DNA of 48,162 bases, from contig JAGWUY010000002.1 in NCBI GenBank assembly GCA_028868255.1, positions 1-48,162 of the forward strand, given 5' to 3'. This DNA is from Alphaproteobacteria bacterium. GTDB taxonomy: Bacteria; Pseudomonadota; Alphaproteobacteria; Rhizobiales; Aestuariivirgaceae. A program made the position numbers and the translations under genes. Of the stretch, positions 44,609-48,162 are shown piece by piece (position 1 is the first letter of the stretch; each line of letters begins with the position of its first letter). The notes beneath the pieces were generated by a model. The model was not told where the DNA came from, did not search any database, and saw only the letters and a program-made list of their open reading frames with translations.

Positions 44609-44685
44609 GTCTCGGTAGCTCAGCAGGATAGAGCACCGGTTTCCTAAACCGGGGGTCAGGGGTTCGAATCCCTTCCGGGACGCCA
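44609..44685 (+). tRNA. tRNA-Arg (anticodon CCU)
   Basis: 77 bases with all stems: acceptor GTCTCGG paired to CCGGGAC, D-arm AGCTC…GAGC, anticodon stem CCGGT/ACCGG with loop TTCCTAA (CCT at 44643–44645), T-arm AGGGGTTCGAATCCCTT, discriminator G and encoded CCA. Reads AGG. No integrase or duplicated tRNA end is near it. Confidence 0.97.
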
Positions 44686-44746
44686 CCTTCTGTTTGCATG
44701 TTCCTATTGCAGTCAGTTTCAACCGACAGCACGAAAGGGGACTGCC

Positions 44747-44905
44747 ATGGCTTTTCCGCCAAACTATAATCAGGAGCGCAACAACCGCGCCAAGGCAAAG
44801 CAACAAAAAGCCTTTGAAAAATTGCAAAAGCGCGAAGACAAGTCGGCAAGCCGCAAACACGAAGCGCAAGTCGAACAGCGCCCCGAAGCCAAAAAGGAAG
44901 AATAA
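44747..44905 (+). CDS. Small Lys/Glu/Gln-rich protein (52 residues)
   Basis: Highly charged, helical and probably cytoplasmic. It begins MAFPPNYNQERNNRAKAKQQ, then an Ala/Lys/Glu/Gln run to the end. A good AAGGGG lies seven bases before the ATG, and the next small gene starts three bases after the stop, so they form a pair. Proteins with this MAFPPNYNQERxxRA start occur in other Hyphomicrobiales as I recall. Function is unknown. It is downstream of the tRNA. Confidence 0.75.
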   Translation: MAFPPNYNQERNNRAKAKQQKAFEKLQKREDKSASRKHEAQVEQRPEAKKEE

Positions 44906-44907
44906 TC

Positions 44908-45129
44908 ATGGCCAAGAAAGCCAAAGCTGCCCCCGACAATTTCGTGATGTTTGATGTGGTCTATGAAGACGGCACAAAATCTTCCCGCCGCAAGATCAAC
45001 GCTGTGGGCCTGTCCAGTGATGAAATTGACGATTTCGCCCGTACCGAGATCATGACTCAAGACCGCAAAATCGCCGAAATGTCGGGAAAGCCCCGTGGCA
45101 ATATCAAAGAGCTGACGCGCTCGGTTTAG
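44908..45129 (+). CDS. Small uncharacterised protein (73 residues)
   Basis: No family recognised. The sequence is MAKKAKAAPDNFVMFDVVYEDGTKSSRRKIN followed by a helix-rich part (SSDEIDDFARTEIMTQDRKIAEM) and a basic end. AAGGAAG from the end of the upstream gene serves as its ribosome site. Probably co-transcribed with the 52-residue gene. Confidence 0.75.
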   Translation: MAKKAKAAPDNFVMFDVVYEDGTKSSRRKINAVGLSSDEIDDFARTEIMTQDRKIAEMSGKPRGNIKELTRSV

Positions 45130-45361
45130 GCTGCCTTGCGCACAACGACATCAGTGTCTCGAACGCAAATTTCAGGTCCACAATGCGGCACAAATGCCCT
45201 TCTCGCGCGGCGGCGGCATTTTTTGACGCATGGCACTATGCTGCGGCAAAGCGATATTGCCATGGCACCAGCGACGGACTAGCTTGATCGCTGCGTCATA
45301 GAAATATCGACCACTAAAACTCTGCTTGGCGTGGTCAACTCTGAAAGCTGGGGCCTATCGC

Positions 45362-46660
45362 ATGATCAGAACACTCATCGCATTTTCACTATTTGTCGGT
45401 GTCATCGTTGGCGTATGGTTCTTGGCGGACAGTTTATTTACGGCGGCAAGTGCCACCGCGCCCAATGATGGCTTTACCCAGATCTCAGGCATCCTCTCAA
45501 CGGCCATGATGTGCTTTGCCATTCTTCTGGCCATTCGCCCGCGCTTTTTGGAGCCTGCTCTCAATGGGCTTGATAAAATGTACCGCTTGCACAAATGGCT
45601 TGGTGTTGGCGCATTGGTTACAGGTGTTGCACATTGGTTGATCAAGACAGGGGGCGGACCCGGCAAGGGGGCATCGGGCCTTGTCGATGTTGCAACACAA
45701 ACAGTGATCGAAACCTTGCGCGGGCCAGCGCGCGGTGTGGCCCAGCCCGCCATGTTCATTATCTTTGCCTTTATCGCGGTGGCGCTGATTACCAAAATTC
45801 CCTACCGCTTGTTTGCCAAGACACATTATTTGATTGCAATTCCATTCCTCGTTCTGGCTTTCCATTCTGTTGTGCTGCTCAAGGCGGGCTATTGGGCGCA
45901 GCCCATCGGGTGGCTGACCTTAGCACTTGTGGCAATTGGCACTTTAGGCGTTTTTTATTCTCTGCTTGGTTTTATTGGCGTGGGCAGCAAGGTGCAGGCC
46001 ACCGTTGAAAACAGTGCCTACTATCCCGAATTGCGCGTGCTTGAAGCCAATCTAAAAGTAGATGGCGCATGGCGCGGCCACAAACCCGGCCAGTTTGCCT
46101 TTATCACCACGAACAAAAAGGAAGGTGCGCACCCCTTCACCATTGCCACGGCATGGAACCCCGCCAAACCAAGCATCGGCTTTATTGCCAAAGAACTGGG
46201 AGATTTCACCGGCAATCTGCGCCAACAGTTTGAAGTGGGCCGCAGCGCAAAAATTGAAGGGCCCTATGGGCGCTTTGTGTTTGAAGATGACAAGCCATGT
46301 CAGATTTGGGTGGGAGCAGGTGTGGGCATTGCGCCCTTTGTGGCCCATATGCGCCAATTGGCCAGCACACCCAGTGCGAAATCGCTTTACCTGTTCCATT
46401 CCACGGCAGATGTATCAGACTTGGCACTTGCCAAAATGAAAGCCGATGCCAAAGCGGCCAACGTGACACTTCATATCTTGATTTCGCCGCGGGATGGCCG
46501 ATTGACTGCGGAGAAAATCAAAAAAGCTGTGCCGCAATGGAAATCAGCCAGCATCTGGTTTTGCGGGCCCACGGCCTTCGGGGCTGCCTTGAAAAGCGAT
46601 TTTATGCGCGCGGGCCTCGCCTACCGCGATTTTCACCAAGAAGTTTTCAAGATGCGGTGA
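45362..46660 (+). CDS. Ferric-reductase-like flavocytochrome (FRE/NOX-type)
   Basis: Membrane flavocytochrome of 432 residues that would move electrons from NAD(P)H through FAD and two hemes across the inner membrane, to ferric iron or oxygen. The N-terminal half has about six membrane segments with paired His at 77 and 91 and at 155 and 168, the bis-heme spacing of the ferric-reductase domain. The C-terminal half is an FNR-type module: FAD motif HPFTIATAW, NAD-binding GAGVGIAPFVAHM and WFCGPTAFGAAL. The start ATG gives a family-like beginning. An in-frame TTG 36 bases up is less likely. Real substrate and partner are unknown. Confidence 0.88.
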   Translation: MIRTLIAFSLFVGVIVGVWFLADSLFTAASATAPNDGFTQISGILSTAMMCFAILLAIRPRFLEPALNGLDKMYRLHKWLGVGALVTGVAHWLIKTGGGPGKGASGLVDVATQTVIETLRGPARGVAQPAMFIIFAFIAVALITKIPYRLFAKTHYLIAIPFLVLAFHSVVLLKAGYWAQPIGWLTLALVAIGTLGVFYSLLGFIGVGSKVQATVENSAYYPELRVLEANLKVDGAWRGHKPGQFAFITTNKKEGAHPFTIATAWNPAKPSIGFIAKELGDFTGNLRQQFEVGRSAKIEGPYGRFVFEDDKPCQIWVGAGVGIAPFVAHMRQLASTPSAKSLYLFHSTADVSDLALAKMKADAKAANVTLHILISPRDGRLTAEKIKKAVPQWKSASIWFCGPTAFGAALKSDFMRAGLAYRDFHQEVFKMR

Positions 46661-46665
46661 AAACC

Positions 46666-47343
46666 TCAGGCCACGCTTCGCGGTGTCTTAACCACAATCA
46701 ACCAAGCATAGTCACGGTAAAGCGAGTGGAAAGTAACCTCAGCGCCAAGAGCAGCGCTGCGATGCGCCACAACGCGGCGCAACTCCCGCAACGGGTGAAC
46801 GTGAAACAGACCAACCCATGAAAACAGAATATTGCGCAGCAGTTTTGGCAACCCCTCGCATTGACCAAAATCAACGATATGAAGCTCGCCACCTGGTTCC
46901 ACACAATTAAGCGCTGCGTCCAAGGCGGCCCGCCAGTCCGGAATCATTGACAGTGTATAAGAAAAATAAACACGACTAAAATGCGTAACACCAAAACAGA
47001 TTTTGGGGTCAAACGCTGTTGCATCAGCACAGGCTATTTTTGCCTGCCGTGCAAGACCCGCACGCAACAAATTGCCTTGCGCCGATTTGAGCATCTCTTC
47101 TGAAATATCCAGCCCAAATAATTCAGCACCAGGATAACGCCGCGCCACCCCTACCAGATTGCGCCCCGTGCCGCAGCCCATTTCAAGAACTGAATCGCCA
47201 GCTTTCAGCGCAAGTCCATCCAGCATCGTATCGCGCCCCAACAAAAAATAGCGGCGCGTCACATCATAGATGTGCCGTTGAAGACGATAGATATTATCCA
47301 TCGTCACTTTGTGTGCCAGCGCAGGCTCAGCTGTTGAATTCAT
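46666..47343 (-). CDS. btaB: Betaine-lipid N-methyltransferase BtaB
   Basis: S-adenosylmethionine-dependent enzyme of 225 residues that adds three methyl groups to diacylglyceryl-homoserine to form the betaine lipid DGTS, which replaces phospholipids when phosphate is scarce. Motif I is LEMGCGTGRNLVGVA and the methyltransferase core is SRVYFSYTLSMIPDWRAALDAA. The N-terminal YRLQRHIYDVTRRYFLLGRD is characteristic of BtaB. I chose the ATG at 47343, which overlaps the btaA end by 17 bases; earlier residues in that frame encode no BtaB sequence. Confidence 0.92.
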   Translation of the reverse strand: MNSTAEPALAHKVTMDNIYRLQRHIYDVTRRYFLLGRDTMLDGLALKAGDSVLEMGCGTGRNLVGVARRYPGAELFGLDISEEMLKSAQGNLLRAGLARQAKIACADATAFDPKICFGVTHFSRVYFSYTLSMIPDWRAALDAALNCVEPGGELHIVDFGQCEGLPKLLRNILFSWVGLFHVHPLRELRRVVAHRSAALGAEVTFHSLYRDYAWLIVVKTPRSVA

Positions 47344-48162
47344 AAATGTGAAACCCACCATAGATTGATGAACGATCCTGTGCGCCCAGTTGCCGTGACT
47401 GATCAGCGAGATAGTGCCACTGGCCAAGCGTTACTGCACGAACGCGACCCGGCAAAATAGTATCCACGCCAGCGGTGCGGAAAATCACCCGCGCCTTGGG
47501 GGCTGCTGCATGGGTGATTGCATTCCACAGCGCGTTCAATTGGCTATCTGTCATCCAGTCTTGGGCATCCAGCAAAACCACGCGGTCCACACTGCCAGCA
47601 AGCGCATTGGCCAACACATCAGTGACTGACCCCTGCACCACTTCCGCACGGTCAGCCAAACCCTTCAGAATTTTGAAATTCTTTTCGGCCAAATAAGGCG
47701 GCAATGGCCCAGATGCGTCTGGCGCATAACCGCGGCCAAAGGCTTGCCACGCAAAATAATTGTCCTGCATCGGAAAGCCACAAGCCAGCTTTTCCAGACG
47801 CTGCTCCAGAACAGTGGACATTTTTTGCCCACCTGCCAAGGCCTCATATTGGGCTGGCGGAATACCCAGCCCGTAAAGCGACATGCGCCGATCTGTCAGC
47901 CACCTCACGGCACGCTTTTGAAACAGCGGCGCAATCTCGGTCTTGAACGCCTGCTTCTGCTCGTCGAGCGAAACGCAATCCGTCAATGCCTTAAGGTTCG
48001 CTCCATAAACTTTGGCCAACACATGGCCAACACCGATAAAGCGGCCCAGCAGCCCCTTGCGATAAAAATTGTTGGCGAAATAAGAAAGCCGCCTTGCCCC
48101 ACGCCAATTCCGTCCTTCCCAATACTGCCGCGAAACGCTGTCCAAATTGTGTTTCAGGAAGC
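47327..48162 (-). CDS. btaA: BtaA, S-adenosylmethionine:diacylglycerol 3-amino-3-carboxypropyltransferase (N-terminus beyond edge)
   Basis: Transfers the 3-amino-3-carboxypropyl group of S-adenosylmethionine to diacylglycerol, the first step of betaine-lipid synthesis; BtaB then methylates. About 277 residues are visible. The first visible residues, FLKHNLDSVSRQYWEGRNW, continue in frame to the window end, so the true start lies beyond it. Family features include RRLSYFANNFYRKGLLGRFIG, LLDAQDWMTD and the C-terminal RVIFRTAGVDTILPGRV. Any Pho-box promoter would be off the window. Overlap with btaB gives coupled expression. Confidence 0.93.
   Translation of the reverse strand, partial: FLKHNLDSVSRQYWEGRNWRGARRLSYFANNFYRKGLLGRFIGVGHVLAKVYGANLKALTDCVSLDEQKQAFKTEIAPLFQKRAVRWLTDRRMSLYGLGIPPAQYEALAGGQKMSTVLEQRLEKLACGFPMQDNYFAWQAFGRGYAPDASGPLPPYLAEKNFKILKGLADRAEVVQGSVTDVLANALAGSVDRVVLLDAQDWMTDSQLNALWNAITHAAAPKARVIFRTAGVDTILPGRVRAVTLGQWHYLADQSRQLGAQDRSSIYGGFHIYEFNS

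Noticed and set aside
44609-44685. tRNA-Arg as an integration site of a mobile island
   Set aside because: No integrase and no repeated tRNA 3′ end is present. The neighbours are ordinary genes.
44534-44939. Two overlapping minus-strand open frames through the tRNA
   Set aside because: They run through the tRNA-Arg gene and opposite the 52-residue gene, with no family match.

Overview
The window reads as a core chromosomal segment of an alphaproteobacterium, most likely of the order Hyphomicrobiales (Rhizobiales). The support is gene content and order seen in that group: clpB–DUF4167–prmC–prfA–RodZ-like–ptsP–lysC facing ubiG; a DUF1178–nitrilase–glutaredoxin–comF run facing an NDUFAF5-like methyltransferase; secA facing a parvulin and argJ–mutT; accA and xerD facing aroK–aroB–CNNM; bolA facing dnaJ–cobS–cobT; and a Suv3-like helicase–S4–fdxA–carD run. 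I cannot name the genus. Nearly every base is in an intact gene. I see no prophage, insertion sequence, CRISPR array or rRNA.

Layout. 1–10.6 kb (minus strand): ClpB disaggregase (C-terminus cut by the window edge), a disordered Asn/Arg-rich DUF4167 protein, PrmC with its substrate RF1, a RodZ-like membrane HTH protein, the nitrogen-PTS enzyme PtsP and aspartokinase. 10.7–15.1 kb: UbiG and a GNAT on plus; a tightly packed minus operon comF–grxC–nitrilase–DUF1178; and a methyltransferase whose start codon overlaps that of comF on the other strand. 15.1–20.9 kb: secA (minus), a secreted PpiC-type isomerase, argJ and mutT. 20.9–26.2 kb (minus): a hidden 47-residue membrane protein, xerD, accA and two dissimilar multicopper oxidases. 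26.3–33.7 kb (plus, with bolA on minus): shikimate kinase, dehydroquinate synthase, a CNNM/CorC transporter-like protein, a zinc-finger J-domain protein, the cobaltochelatase subunits CobS and CobT, and a GNAT. 33.7–35.4 kb (minus): nitroreductase, a hexapeptide acetyltransferase and ribosomal protein L28. 35.4–36.1 kb is a 676-bp non-coding stretch with a dispersed palindromic repeat and a dense cluster of GANTC sites. 36.1–40.9 kb (plus): helicase, S4 protein, ferredoxin, and a CarD regulator with a long histone-H1-like N-terminal tail. 41–48.2 kb is more accessory: an IolI-like isomerase, a long inverted repeat, an orphan HEPN-type protein, an orphan sulfoacetaldehyde acetyltransferase (xsc) with a tandem operator-like site, tRNA-Arg(CCU), two small proteins, a ferric-reductase-like flavocytochrome and the betaine-lipid genes btaB–btaA (btaA cut by the edge).

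How the genes fit together. Most genes serve translation and its quality control (prfA, prmC, rpmB, clpB, dnaJ), envelope biogenesis and secretion (secA, parvulin, RodZ-like, btaAB), amino-acid and aromatic synthesis (lysC, argJ, aroKB), fatty-acid synthesis (accA) and cofactors (ubiG, cobST). No obvious new defence or biosynthetic system stands out. The least ordinary items are the H1-tailed CarD, the lone xsc with its repeat operator, the HEPN gene beside a large inverted repeat, the GANTC cluster, a probable CTG start in the S4 gene, and the overlapping divergent start codons of comF and its neighbour.
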